32,978 bases of DNA from a virus. Below, one piece after another: positions 1-7,435 of this stretch; position 1 is the first letter of the stretch; each line of letters begins with the position of its first letter. Location of the stretch: IMG/VR virus record IMGVR_UViG_3300007352_000036, positions 1 to 32,978 of that record; one strand, given 5' to 3'. The notes beneath the pieces are model-generated. The model did no database searches. It saw only the letters and a list, made by a program, of their open reading frames with translations, and was not told the DNA's origin. The translations under genes and the position numbers were made by a program.

Positions 1-2
1 TC

Positions 3-263
3 GAAGTCGGCGCGAAAAGAGATGGCGAGTGGCTGCAATTCTGGATACGCGATAACGGTCCGGGCGTCCCACCCGCAGACCGCGAACGCATCTTCGATAA
101 ATTCACCCGCCTGCGCGGAAAGAACACACCCGGCGGGCTGGGCGTTGGACTGGCCTTCTGCCGCCTTGCGGTGCAGGGACATGGCGGCCGCATCTGGGTG
201 GGGGCACCACTCTATAGACGCAGTATCCAGTTTGTTATACGTCGACAACGACGATCACCTTGA
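3..263 (+). CDS. Sensor histidine kinase, C-terminal ATPase fragment (5' truncated by contig start)
   Basis: This is the only credible plus-strand gene. It is open from the first bases and ends at TGA 261-263. Its 86 residues contain the HATPase_c signatures of histidine kinases: a DNGPGV G1 box, an IFDKF F box and a GGLGVGLAFC G2 box, followed by the usual HGGRIWV strand. Such domains bind ATP and phosphorylate the dimerisation-domain histidine of a two-component sensor. After RIWV the sequence (GAPLYRRS onward) no longer resembles the usual ESxPGxGSxFxFxLP ending, so the true end of homology may be near base 203 and the rest may belong to a junction. The gene converges on the phage fibre gene, with one base between the two stop codons. 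It looks like host DNA beside phage DNA, through integration or a chimeric assembly. Confidence 0.8.
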   Translation, partial: EVGAKRDGEWLQFWIRDNGPGVPPADRERIFDKFTRLRGKNTPGGLGVGLAFCRLAVQGHGGRIWVGAPLYRRSIQFVIRRQRRSP

Positions 264-264
264 A

Positions 265-894
265 TCACACAAAATAAAAACCAGAAAACCGTAAAATGCC
301 AACGCTTTCCATTGCGATTGGAGCCAGTGACCCGCTACCAATCGAATATATATTAATAATACTGGCATTGGCAGGAATAACGGCTATAATTTTGTCGCCT
401 GCTGGCAAGGTGATATTGTTCCAGGTGACCGTGACGGAAGTATAGTCGCCAATATTTTGACTCGTAAATGGCAACCCAGTTATTTTCATGTTCCCAGTTC
501 CTGTATGGGCAGTCCAATTCAGCGAAATCTCGAAAAAAACAATATTTCCCAATCTGCTATAGTACCCAACTTGGGTTGTGTATGTACCTTCGCCAGCAGA
601 GGTCATGCCTTCCAATGCTGGCGTAAAGGCCGTTACATCTACAAACGCTGGCAGAGCGTCCAGTCGAGCCTCAACCGTCGCGTAACTCCCAGCGGGGTCC
701 GCACCAAGAGTATCGTCTATTCCATCCAGACGATCTTTAACGGTCGAATATGTACCCGCAGGGTCCGTGCCCAACTCTCCCTGCACAGCCACAATCCCAT
801 CCTGCAACTCATTGACGTCTGCGGCCAGGTTGTCATCCACGCCATCTGTATTGGACATGAACGAATCCAACGCACTAGGATAAACCGAACTCAT
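265..894 (-). CDS. Tail fibre protein
   Basis: 209 aa. This is the last gene of the late operon and its start overlaps the stop of the metallopeptidase gene (ATGA, 891-894). Residues ~20-82 carry two copies of a fibre-type repeat (ELGTDPAGTY followed by VKDRLDGIDD, then LGADPAGSY followed by VEARLDAL). Such amphipathic segments trimerise as coiled coil in phage fibres. Residues ~85-209 are rich in Gly, Thr, Ser and aromatics, with a predicted beta-rich distal domain (VGYYSRLGNIVFFEISLNW) of the kind that often contacts a receptor. Its position after the tail tip genes supports a receptor-binding role. The family is assigned from architecture, not from a conserved motif. Confidence 0.75.
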   Translation of the reverse strand: MSSVYPSALDSFMSNTDGVDDNLAADVNELQDGIVAVQGELGTDPAGTYSTVKDRLDGIDDTLGADPAGSYATVEARLDALPAFVDVTAFTPALEGMTSAGEGTYTTQVGYYSRLGNIVFFEISLNWTAHTGTGNMKITGLPFTSQNIGDYTSVTVTWNNITLPAGDKIIAVIPANASIINIYSIGSGSLAPIAMESVGILRFSGFYFV

Positions 895-1349
895 TTCTCA
901 CCTCGCATTTTCTGGACGAGCGTCTCCGCCCGATCCCAATCGTAGAATTCTTGAAAAATCTCAGGCATCGCATCTCGGTGCCCGCCTGAATACTCGAACG
1001 CCGTCGCATAAATCTCTGCAGGCCTATCCCCGAAATAACCATCCCATGTGAATGCGCCTGGCAGGTTGATGATCCTCTTCGCCAGTTCACTCGGATGTCC
1101 GCCTGCAAACTCCACCAGCATGTACGTCTTCGCCGCCTCGCCGAATTCTTTCTGGTGGCTCACCCATCCCGCTTCCTGATCCAGCCGATGGCCGATCTCA
1201 TGCAGGCACGCGCTCTCCGTCTTGCACCACATCAGCCTGCTGATAGTGTTGTATGCTCCGTTCCGATCGCTGTTCGGAAGGGGGGCCAACAACAGGACGG
1301 ATGCAACCGCGCACAAAACAAAAAGGATCACACGCAGGTGGGAATTCAT
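891..1349 (-). CDS. Secreted or membrane-anchored HExxH zinc metallopeptidase
   Basis: 152 aa. Residues 5-23 form a hydrophobic signal peptide or anchor after a short basic N-terminus. The motif CLHEIGHRLD gives a classic HExxH zinc-peptidase site (H50, E51, H54). A later acidic segment (AEIYATAFEY, about residue 108) could supply the third zinc ligand, as in gluzincins. C42 and C48 could form a disulfide just before the active site, which fits an extracytoplasmic location. It lies between two fibre genes and overlaps the downstream one by 4 bases, so it is part of the late operon. It could process a surface protein during entry or release, or act as a lysogenic cargo enzyme. The substrate cannot be read from the sequence. 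Confidence 0.7.
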   Translation of the reverse strand: MNSHLRVILFVLCAVASVLLLAPLPNSDRNGAYNTISRLMWCKTESACLHEIGHRLDQEAGWVSHQKEFGEAAKTYMLVEFAGGHPSELAKRIINLPGAFTWDGYFGDRPAEIYATAFEYSGGHRDAMPEIFQEFYDWDRAETLVQKMRGEK

Positions 1350-1355
1350 ACGCTC

Positions 1356-2051
1356 CTACGGCCCAACATCAATGATGTAGAAAAAACACCGATTCGCAGA
1401 AAGATTAACTGTATCGCCAGTGTTCTGCCAGACATAAGCCTCGAAATAATCTCCCGCGCTCGCCGCCAGCAACCCGATGGTGTTCAACCGCACTGCCACC
1501 CCCCCCGCCGCAACAGAATACGCAGAATCTTCCAGGTACACACTGCTCCCGTTCTTATAGATTTTCAGTTCGCCATAGCCCGTGTAACCGAACGCGGCAA
1601 ACTCGGCCTTTGCACCGATCAGGAAATTGCTGGTGCGCGGGATCGTGAACCTCGTCGGACTGCCGCTGGCATAGAATGCGGCCGTATCCAGTACTTCGCT
1701 GTTCCATGATATGGCTGTATACGATGATGTCGCAATGGATTGATTCGTTGTCCGTTTGACACTTGCCCCACGCATCCCCCCCCATGCAGAGTTCGTCCCA
1801 TCAGATCTCAACGCCTGTCCAGCCGTACCCAACGCCAGCCACGCGGGCGCGCTTCCCGTCGAAAGTAGCAGCGCTCCAACACCCCCGATCCCCAGCCGCG
1901 ATAATTGATTCGCCGCGCTCGCATACGCAATATCGCCCGCCGTCGTCCATACCCATACCGCCTGGAAATTCGTCCTCACCCACGAATTCCAGTTCGTTGC
2001 CGTCATCGTCTGCCCTGTCACTACCTCAGGCGGTTCTGTATAAACAGCCAT
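1356..2051 (-). CDS. Tail fibre / receptor-binding protein with C1q-like distal domain
   Basis: 231 aa from the ATG at 2051, which overlaps the upstream TGA as TGATG. The GTG one codon earlier is less likely. The N-terminal ~35 residues (TGQTMTATNWNSWVRTNF) resemble the attachment segment of many siphovirus fibres. Residues ~45-92 hold GIGGVGALLLSTGSAPAWLA followed by GTAGQALRSDGTNSAWGG, the Gly-rich shaft repeat typical of fibres. The last ~135 residues are beta-rich, with aromatic pairs and the ending FFYIIDVG, similar to C1q/TNF-like jelly rolls at fibre tips. It follows the tail tip genes in order. The distal fold is an inference. Confidence 0.75.
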   Translation of the reverse strand: MAVYTEPPEVVTGQTMTATNWNSWVRTNFQAVWVWTTAGDIAYASAANQLSRLGIGGVGALLLSTGSAPAWLALGTAGQALRSDGTNSAWGGMRGASVKRTTNQSIATSSYTAISWNSEVLDTAAFYASGSPTRFTIPRTSNFLIGAKAEFAAFGYTGYGELKIYKNGSSVYLEDSAYSVAAGGVAVRLNTIGLLAASAGDYFEAYVWQNTGDTVNLSANRCFFYIIDVGP

Positions 2052-2638
2052 CACTCACCTTCCTTCTGCGTATTCCCCTCTCCAAATGATGCTCTTTCAT
2101 TTGGGGAGGGGTCAGGGGTGGGGCCTGCCTTCTCCAGCGCCTCCATCATCCCATTCTGCCTCCGCAGGTCATCCACCGTCTCGTCATGTTTCCACGAACG
2201 GCGCATCACCACAGGTGCGCCATCCACCATTCCAGCCAGCGCGGGCAGCTTCATCAGCATGCGGTCAATCTCGTTCGTCCCGCCCGCCTCGATCATGGGA
2301 CGATCCAGCAGCAATCGCTCGATCTCCTCCATCATCTCCCTCGGCGGAAACACCACCGCCCGCGGCCTCCCCTTCGTTTTGAAATTCCCGCAGTTGAAAC
2401 AATAAAAGATCGGCTCATCCACGTCCACGGCCTCCAGCCCGCCGCACTCGCACCGCGCCCGCCACTGCCCATCCCCAACCTCCGCCAGCACAGGCGTCCC
2501 CGCGGGCGCGCCGCCCACAAATGGAGTGTCCAGCAATCGCCGCCGCACCATCTGCGCCGAGAGCCTCGCGATCCGTTCCACCACACTTCTCGCCCCCTCG
2601 CGCTGTGCATAATCCTTTGCCTGAATAATTCGATCCAT
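2051..2638 (-). CDS. Tail-region protein with zinc ribbon, family unknown
   Basis: 195 aa. It sits between the tail tip protein and the first fibre. Four cysteines (C63, C65, C80, C83; RCECGG and FYCFNCG) form a plausible zinc ribbon in the centre. The N-terminal 40 residues and residues 90-170 are charged and helical. Residues ~172-188 (PTPDPSPN through FGEG) are translated from a family A palindromic element, so the natural C-terminus has probably been extended or replaced. No enzymatic motif is visible. The position suggests a baseplate or fibre-assembly protein, but that is inference. Confidence 0.7.
   Translation of the reverse strand: MDRIIQAKDYAQREGARSVVERIARLSAQMVRRRLLDTPFVGGAPAGTPVLAEVGDGQWRARCECGGLEAVDVDEPIFYCFNCGNFKTKGRPRAVVFPPREMMEEIERLLLDRPMIEAGGTNEIDRMLMKLPALAGMVDGAPVVMRRSWKHDETVDDLRRQNGMMEALEKAGPTPDPSPNERASFGEGNTQKEGE
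2075..2123 (+). repeat. Family A palindromic element, copy 1 (inside CDS)
   Basis: Stem arms CCCCTCTCCAAATGA and TCATTTGGGGAGGGG, then the G-rich tail ending GGGGTGGGG. It is read in frame at the C-terminus of the 2051-2638 gene as a proline-rich peptide. Confidence 0.9.
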
Positions 2639-2647
2639 ATTGCCTCG

Positions 2648-4147
2648 CTATACTCCATAAGTGGAACTGACGCCGATCTCGGTGGGAAACGTCCAATACG
2701 ATCCGCTCAGCGAAAGATGCGGCTCCAACAGCCATTCGGTTTCCACCAGGTAGCCCGTCCGATTGAGCCATCGGTGCTTGATCCACGCAATACGATACGT
2801 TCCAGCGATACCAAGGTCCGCAACACTCACGTCCACCAGCGAATTCAAATCCATCCCAAATTGAACGTCTGGTTGGTTCACGAGTTTCACCCGCACGAAT
2901 GCTCGGCCAGAAAGGTACAACAAAAGGAAATCCACGAACGCCACAGCCACCGTTGTAGATTGGATCCACGGCAGGTCCAGCGTGAATGTTTGGTTGATGC
3001 TCGTCCCCGAAGATTTTTCCTGGTAGGTTGCATTCGGGCTGTCAATCACATCCCCGCGCAGTTTCATCAGCGTCAGGTAGGCCGTGCCCGCTCCATTGTT
3101 TTTGATCTCCAGCTTGGCGCTCTTGCCGAAGGTCGTCATCGTGATCGAAATATCGGCTGTCAAGTCTGTCCCCAACCCGTCGCTCTGGCTGTTCGCCGTG
3201 TAATCAGTGGTCGCCGCGGGGGTCGTGACCGTTTTTGCTGGCACGCTGTTATTGTTGTATGTGAAATCTGCCCAGATCTCGAGCGTCGCCCCTGCCGCAA
3301 GGGCTGGAAATTCCTGGTATCTCCATATTTCAACCGCCGAAACCAGCACCCGCGGGCGCACCCACACCCGCACGGCATTCCGCACGATCTCCCACGGCCG
3401 CGCCACTTCGATTCCCGCCCTGAAGTTCGTCCCATCCAGCGCGGCCGCACTGCTCTCAGCCGCGTTGCGATTTCGGAAGGTCGCCTTCCCGTCTGCCGCC
3501 AGGTAAAACTGACCCAGCTCGCTGTTCACCAGGTCGAAGATCTCGCTGTATGCGCTCCTGCCGTCCACCCACCAATACGGTCTCACATCCACCCCGATGT
3601 CCAGGTCGCTTCCCCACGTCGCGGGCCACCCAATGGACGCCAGCATATCTGTGATTGCCTCGTCTGTTCGATACCCCTCCTGCACGGCAATCGAAACATT
3701 CTGGCGCAGAAAACGGATGCCGTCCTCGCCCGTGACTCTCGCCCGTTTTGCCCTCGATGAATCGGGTCGTATATCGCTGATCATCCCCGTCATCACGTGA
3801 TAAATGTTTCCTGCAGGCGTCCTCACTCGCAATCGGAACAACCTCCCAGGCTCGATGTTTGGATACAAAGGGCTGAGAGTATTGTATGGGTCGTACCGCC
3901 CATCGTTGTTTTCCCACAACCCATCCAATCGCCCGATCTCCTGCGTTTCGAACCCATTCCCGCTGGCCTTCACCCAAAACTTCCTCCCGCGCTCGATGCT
4001 CAACGCAGAGAGTTTCCACGCATCGTTATCGCCGCTCCACTTGCCGTCATTGTCCCAATCAATATCCAGACCCCACGCCAGGTCGCTCGGCGGGGATGCC
4101 CCATAGGTCGTACTGCCGTATTTGACGGTCCCGTATCGCGCACCCAT
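2648..4147 (-). CDS. Tail tip / baseplate hub protein
   Basis: 499 aa. The ATG at 4147 is preceded by a strong GGAGG five bases upstream and directly follows the tape measure stop. The N-terminus (YGTVKYGSTTYG, then DLAWGLDIDWDNDGKW) and the motif LDGLWENNDGRYDPYN are typical of siphovirus proteins encoded just after the tape measure, which form the distal tail or hub. Residues 100-240 (GRLFRLRVRT, FLRQNVSI, TDEAITDMLASIGWP, LGQFYLAADGKATFRNR) look like a gp44/gp27-type hub fold. Residues ~270-400 are a beta-sandwich-like insertion. The C-terminus (GMDLNSLVDVSV, then IAWIKHRWL) resembles hub endings. No peptidoglycan hydrolase motif is seen. Confidence 0.75.
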   Translation of the reverse strand: MGARYGTVKYGSTTYGASPPSDLAWGLDIDWDNDGKWSGDNDAWKLSALSIERGRKFWVKASGNGFETQEIGRLDGLWENNDGRYDPYNTLSPLYPNIEPGRLFRLRVRTPAGNIYHVMTGMISDIRPDSSRAKRARVTGEDGIRFLRQNVSIAVQEGYRTDEAITDMLASIGWPATWGSDLDIGVDVRPYWWVDGRSAYSEIFDLVNSELGQFYLAADGKATFRNRNAAESSAAALDGTNFRAGIEVARPWEIVRNAVRVWVRPRVLVSAVEIWRYQEFPALAAGATLEIWADFTYNNNSVPAKTVTTPAATTDYTANSQSDGLGTDLTADISITMTTFGKSAKLEIKNNGAGTAYLTLMKLRGDVIDSPNATYQEKSSGTSINQTFTLDLPWIQSTTVAVAFVDFLLLYLSGRAFVRVKLVNQPDVQFGMDLNSLVDVSVADLGIAGTYRIAWIKHRWLNRTGYLVETEWLLEPHLSLSGSYWTFPTEIGVSSTYGV

Positions 4148-5992
4148 CTACGCCTCCTGCTCCAGCCGCCTGCGGACCGCATCGGCGATCATCGGGGCCA
4201 GCACCTGCTCCGCCTCGTACCGATCCCCCAGGCTGACCGCGGGCGAATAACTAAACTGGATGATGATCCCGCCTTCCGCCAACGCATCGCTCCTCGACCT
4301 GATGGCGGGCGCGCTGTCGAGTGCCGTTGTCGTGGCTGTTGCCAATGCAGGCGTGAACGCATTCGGCGTCAACGTATCGTTCCAGCCTCCGATTGTCCCG
4401 AGTGCTAGGTTTGTGCCAATGTAGTCGTGCATCAACTTCGACTCTGAATGGATTCCGAAGAACCCCGCCAGCACATCCGCAATCGCCTGCCCAAACGAGA
4501 CGATCTGATTCAGCGCCCAGCTCGCCATGGACATCAAGCCGTTCACGATTCCCTCTGCGATCATCCTTCCAAGATGACCCCAGTCCGTCGTCGTGAAGAA
4601 ATTGATGACGCCGTCAATCATTCCCTTCACAATGATCTTGATGTTGTTCCACGCGGTCTTCAACACTTCCCCGATCAACTTCCAGTTTCGGTCCCATATC
4701 TTTCGCAGTTCCTCGCCGAACCCATGCCAATCCCCCTGAAAAGCCAGGGAGAATAGTCTGAATATGCTCTTGATATTTTCAACCGCCGTGTTGAACCACA
4801 GCTTGATCAACTCCCACGTGTTATGCCACGCCTGCGAAATGAACCCCAGTTTGCCAGCGGTAAAATCGCTCATGAACTGCATCCCTGCCTGCAATATCCC
4901 CTTCACAAAATCAATCCCCGCCCTCGTCTTCTCCTGGATGCCTCCCCAGTTTTCTGTCCATGCTCGATACAGCAAATACCCGATGGCGATCAACGCCGCA
5001 ATGACCGCGATCACGATCAACACAGGCACAGTGATTGCCCCGATCACCCCGATGATCGCGCCGAGCGCGGTAATCAGCGTACCGATGATTACCAGCAACG
5101 GCCCCAGAATCGCCAGCGCCGCCCCGATTCCAATGATCCATTTCTGCTGTTCAGGGCTGAGCGCCTGGAACTTCTCGATCAGTCCGCTCAACCATTGCAC
5201 GAATTGCAACGCATACGGCAACAACTGCACCCCCAGCGCCGCCGCCGCATTCTCGAACTCCGCCTTCAAAATTCTCTGCTGGTTGGCCAGTCCATCCGAT
5301 GTCCGCGCAAAATCTCCCGCCGCATTTGCCGATTGTTCCAGAATAAGTGCGTAGCGCGCCTGTGCCAAAGCGGCCGCGGTGAGCGAACCATCCGCTCCCG
5401 CCAGTCCCATCTCCATCGCCTTCGCTTCCACCGCCGTCTGGCTTAAGTTGATACCCAATGTCCTCAGCGGTTCCACCTCCCCCACCAACCCCGAACGCAG
5501 TTTCTCTAACACCTCGGTCGGGTCCATGTTGTTGAACGAAGCCAGGTCGCTCGCCAACTGCACCAGCCCCATGGACATATCCGCCGAAGCATCCTGCCCC
5601 AGCCCCATCGTAGTAAACAGGTTGCCAAACGTTCCCGCCGCCGAGAGTGCTGTGTTCTGGCTCATCCCCATCGCCTGCGCTGATGTCGTGCTCCAATCCA
5701 GCACGCCTCCAGACATCTCCCCAAAAACGACCATGACCTTATTCTTCGTTTCCTCCAGGTCGCTCGCATAGTTGATCGCCGCCATCCCTGCCACCGCCAT
5801 CGGCAGGGTTAGAAACGTGGTTGCCTTCATCCCCAGATTCGTAATGTCCCCGCCCACACTCTTCATGCTCTGGCTGACGCGTCCAGACCATGTCTGCGTC
5901 GTTCGTTCCGCCGCATCCATGGCCTGCGTAAAAGCCGCCGCATCCGCAATCAGTTTTACTGCCAGTGTCGCAATCGTTGTCATAGTTTTCAC
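4148..5992 (-). CDS. Tail tape measure protein
   Basis: 614 aa. A helical scaffold inside the tail tube that sets tail length and is ejected before DNA. The N-terminal region (FTQAMDAAERTTQTWSGRVS) and residues ~60-270 (LEETKNKVMVVFGEMS, GLVGEVEPLRTLGINLS) match the TP901-type core. Residues ~284-345 are a long hydrophobic stretch with two to three membrane-type segments (IIGIGAALAILGPLLVIIGT, then IVIAVIAALIAIGYLL). At about 0.15 nm per residue the tail would be near 90 nm. The start is uncertain: GTG at 5992 has GGGGA seven bases upstream, while the ATG at 5983 has no good ribosome site. It follows the gpG/gpGT pair as expected. Confidence 0.9.
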   Translation of the reverse strand: MKTMTTIATLAVKLIADAAAFTQAMDAAERTTQTWSGRVSQSMKSVGGDITNLGMKATTFLTLPMAVAGMAAINYASDLEETKNKVMVVFGEMSGGVLDWSTTSAQAMGMSQNTALSAAGTFGNLFTTMGLGQDASADMSMGLVQLASDLASFNNMDPTEVLEKLRSGLVGEVEPLRTLGINLSQTAVEAKAMEMGLAGADGSLTAAALAQARYALILEQSANAAGDFARTSDGLANQQRILKAEFENAAAALGVQLLPYALQFVQWLSGLIEKFQALSPEQQKWIIGIGAALAILGPLLVIIGTLITALGAIIGVIGAITVPVLIVIAVIAALIAIGYLLYRAWTENWGGIQEKTRAGIDFVKGILQAGMQFMSDFTAGKLGFISQAWHNTWELIKLWFNTAVENIKSIFRLFSLAFQGDWHGFGEELRKIWDRNWKLIGEVLKTAWNNIKIIVKGMIDGVINFFTTTDWGHLGRMIAEGIVNGLMSMASWALNQIVSFGQAIADVLAGFFGIHSESKLMHDYIGTNLALGTIGGWNDTLTPNAFTPALATATTTALDSAPAIRSRSDALAEGGIIIQFSYSPAVSLGDRYEAEQVLAPMIADAVRRRLEQEA

Positions 5993-5999
5993 TTTTCAT

Positions 6000-6048
6000 C
6001 CCCTCTCCATCGGGTGTTTTTCCCGATGGGGAGGGGCTAGGGGTGGGG
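6000..6048 (+). repeat. Family A palindromic element, copy 2 (intergenic)
   Basis: Arms CCCCTCTCCATCGGG and CCCGATGGGGAGGGG, then the G-rich tail. It fills the gap between the gpGT stop and the tape measure start. On the transcribed strand its purine-rich end supplies the GGGGA ahead of the tape measure start. Confidence 0.9.
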
Positions 6049-6056
6049 TCTAGGGG

Positions 6057-6458
6057 TTAGGTCTTCTTCGCCGCTGCCAAAGCCGAGAAATACGCATCCA
6101 CCTTCATCGCGATCTCCATCTTCTTCCTCATCTCGGCGTCTTCATCCTCTTCACCCCCCTCTCCAAATTCGTTCTCTGAATTTGGGGAGGGGTCGGGGGT
6201 GGGGCCAAACCTCGGCAAAAAATCCTCAGGCTTCGCAACAGGGTCGCTCTCCTTCGTCCGCGTCATCGCGTTCACCGTTGCCGCCGCCAGGATGCCCATC
6301 CGCAGGTCAGCCCGTTCCTCGCCGAACGGCTCCATCTCCGCATACACCGACCATTCGAGCAACTGCTGGCCTGTCATCCTCGCCAGCATTCGGTCCACGT
6401 TTGGTTGCCCCAGCGCCAGCGCTAATCGGTAGGCGAATCGCCGTCTGGGGTCTCGGAG
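6057..6458 (-). CDS. Tail assembly chaperone, -1 frameshift extension (gpGT-type T domain)
   Basis: This frame is entered by a -1 ribosomal frameshift from the upstream chaperone gene. After the slippery A AAA AAC, the shifted frame reads LRDPRRRFAYRLALALGQPN and continues VDRMLARMTGQ, without a stop for 133 codons. The segment FAYRLALALG..., MTGQQLLEWSVYAEMEPFGE and RADLRMGILAA matches the DUF4035 family found as T domains in gpGT-like products. The fused protein would be about 258 aa. The in-frame GTG at 6398 would truncate the conserved motif, so independent initiation is unlikely. Near the C-terminus (6156-6204) a family A element encodes PTPDPSPN...FGEG. The long form recruits tape measure protein to the tail initiator in lambda; the same role here is inferred. 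Confidence 0.8.
   Translation of the reverse strand, partial: LRDPRRRFAYRLALALGQPNVDRMLARMTGQQLLEWSVYAEMEPFGEERADLRMGILAAATVNAMTRTKESDPVAKPEDFLPRFGPTPDPSPNSENEFGEGGEEDEDAEMRKKMEIAMKVDAYFSALAAAKKT
6156..6204 (+). repeat. Family A palindromic element, copy 3 (inside CDS)
   Basis: Arms CCCCTCTCCAAATTC and GAATTTGGGGAGGGG with the G-rich tail, read in frame within the gpGT extension as PTPDPSPN...FGEG. Confidence 0.9.
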
Positions 6459-6832
6459 TTTTTTTCCGCGGCCTCGTTGGCTTCTTCGCTCATCCCGCTT
6501 AATTCAGAAGCCTTGGCCGCCAGCCTCTTCAACACCATCGCGCTCTTCCTTCCGAGCGCTTCCACCTGCTCCACCGTAAACATGCGCTGGTTGGTCTGCG
6601 GATCTCGGATCGTATCTGCCAGCAACTTCGCCATGAAATTGTCCAGCCCCTGCGCCACTGGCTTCCCGTTGACGATCCTCACCATCCGCTTGCTGAACTG
6701 CGACGCCTCGCGCCCGTCCAGGCCAACGAGATGCACCCATCCCCCCCACTCGGGCACATACTCATCGCAGCTCGGAATATCATCCGCGCTCAGGATTTCT
6801 TCAACGCTCAAAAACTTTTTCTGCTCTTCCAT
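6422..6832 (-). CDS. Tail assembly chaperone (gpG-type)
   Basis: 136 aa. Encoded between the tail tube and tape measure, the conserved position of tail assembly chaperones, which bind the tape measure during tube polymerisation. The N-terminus (FLSVEEILSADDIPSCDEYV, then PEWGGWVHLVGLDGREASQF) is typical of siphovirus gpG-type proteins. The acidic C-terminal tail (ASELSGMSEEANEAAEKN) leads into the slippery site. Most ribosomes would terminate at TAG 6422-6424, giving the short form. A minority shift at 6458-6464 and make the long form. Confidence 0.8.
   Translation of the reverse strand: MEEQKKFLSVEEILSADDIPSCDEYVPEWGGWVHLVGLDGREASQFSKRMVRIVNGKPVAQGLDNFMAKLLADTIRDPQTNQRMFTVEQVEALGRKSAMVLKRLAAKASELSGMSEEANEAAEKNSETPDGDSPTD
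6458..6464 (-). promoter_or_regulatory. Programmed -1 ribosomal frameshift site A AAA AAC
   Basis: On the minus strand the codons read GCG GAA AAA AAC TCC, giving the canonical X XXY YYZ heptamer A AAA AAC in the correct phase. GAGG lies about six bases upstream, a possible internal Shine-Dalgarno stimulator, and GGCGATTCGCC downstream can form a small hairpin. The -1 frame then joins the conserved FAYRLALALG segment exactly. Conserved location between tail tube and tape measure supports function. Confidence 0.8.
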
Positions 6833-6847
6833 GTTTCCTCTTCATCT

Positions 6848-6901
6848 CCCCTTTCTCCATCCGTGCTTTTTCGGATGGGGAAAGGGGCAGGGGGATAGGG
6901 G
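6848..6901 (+). repeat. Family A palindromic element, copy 4 (long variant, intergenic)
   Basis: Variant with arms CCCCTTTCTCCATCCG and CGGATGGGGAAAGGGG and a tail ending GGGGGATAGGGG. It lies between the tail tube stop and the gpG-type chaperone start. It is followed at 6904-6935 by a gactatcagaccaacgac-like low-complexity stretch. Confidence 0.85.
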
Positions 6902-6939
6902 TCTTCGACGATCCGACTATCAGACCAACGACTACGAGA

Positions 6940-7365
6940 CTAACTAACCGTCACCGCGCCGCTGATCTTCAGCGTAATGTCAGCGGCCAGTTTCCCCTTC
7001 ACAGCCGCTTTCGGTTTGAATTCCGTCAACATGGCAGTGAACGAAAACGTTTTGATGCTGTTCGGCAGCACGATCTTCCAGTTCTTCCTGGTCTTGTTCA
7101 GGATGGCCGCCAGCATGCCCGTTGTCTCGTCGTGCGTCGCGTGGGTTGGAACCCAGTTGATCGGAAACTTCGGTTCGCCGCCGCTCAACAGGATTCCGAT
7201 ATGCTCATCCCACCCGCCGCTGTCATGGCTCGTCACCTCTTCTGTGAGTTGCTTGATCCCTGGCAGGTCAATGTCGCCCACCTCGGCAACAGTGGTAAAC
7301 GTTTCAGGCGATCCCCCATCGCCCATCTTCACAAAAGTCCCAAAGGACGAAAGTGCTTGTGTCAT
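6940..7365 (-). CDS. Major tail tube protein
   Basis: 141 aa. Small beta-rich protein directly before the tail chaperones, the usual place for the tube protein. The N-terminus contains a pattern common in siphovirus tube proteins (VAEVGDIDLPGIKQLTEEVT, then SHDSGGWDEHIG) that precedes the long tube loop. The central LSGGEPKFPINWVPT and C-terminal FSFTAMLTEFKP and ADITLKISGAVTV segments fit the two-sheet tube fold. Polymerised hexamers would form the tail conduit around the tape measure. No C-terminal Ig-like extension is present. Confidence 0.85.
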   Translation of the reverse strand: MTQALSSFGTFVKMGDGGSPETFTTVAEVGDIDLPGIKQLTEEVTSHDSGGWDEHIGILLSGGEPKFPINWVPTHATHDETTGMLAAILNKTRKNWKIVLPNSIKTFSFTAMLTEFKPKAAVKGKLAADITLKISGAVTVS

Positions 7366-7386
7366 GTTTCATCTCCTTGTTTTTCT

Positions 7387-7435
7387 CCCCTCTCCATTTG
7401 CGTTCTTTGCAAATGGAGAGGGGTCGGGGGTGGGG
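7387..7435 (+). repeat. Family A palindromic element, copy 5 (abuts stop codon)
   Basis: Arms CCCCTCTCCATTTGC and GCAAATGGAGAGGGG. Its G-rich end touches the stop codon (TAA, 7436-7438) of the upstream gene, and its other end lies ~20 bases before the tail tube start. Confidence 0.9.

Noticed and set aside
22-294. 90-residue plus-strand frame starting MASGCNSGY
   Set aside because: A different frame of the same bases encodes the histidine kinase boxes DNGPGV and GGLGVGLAF.
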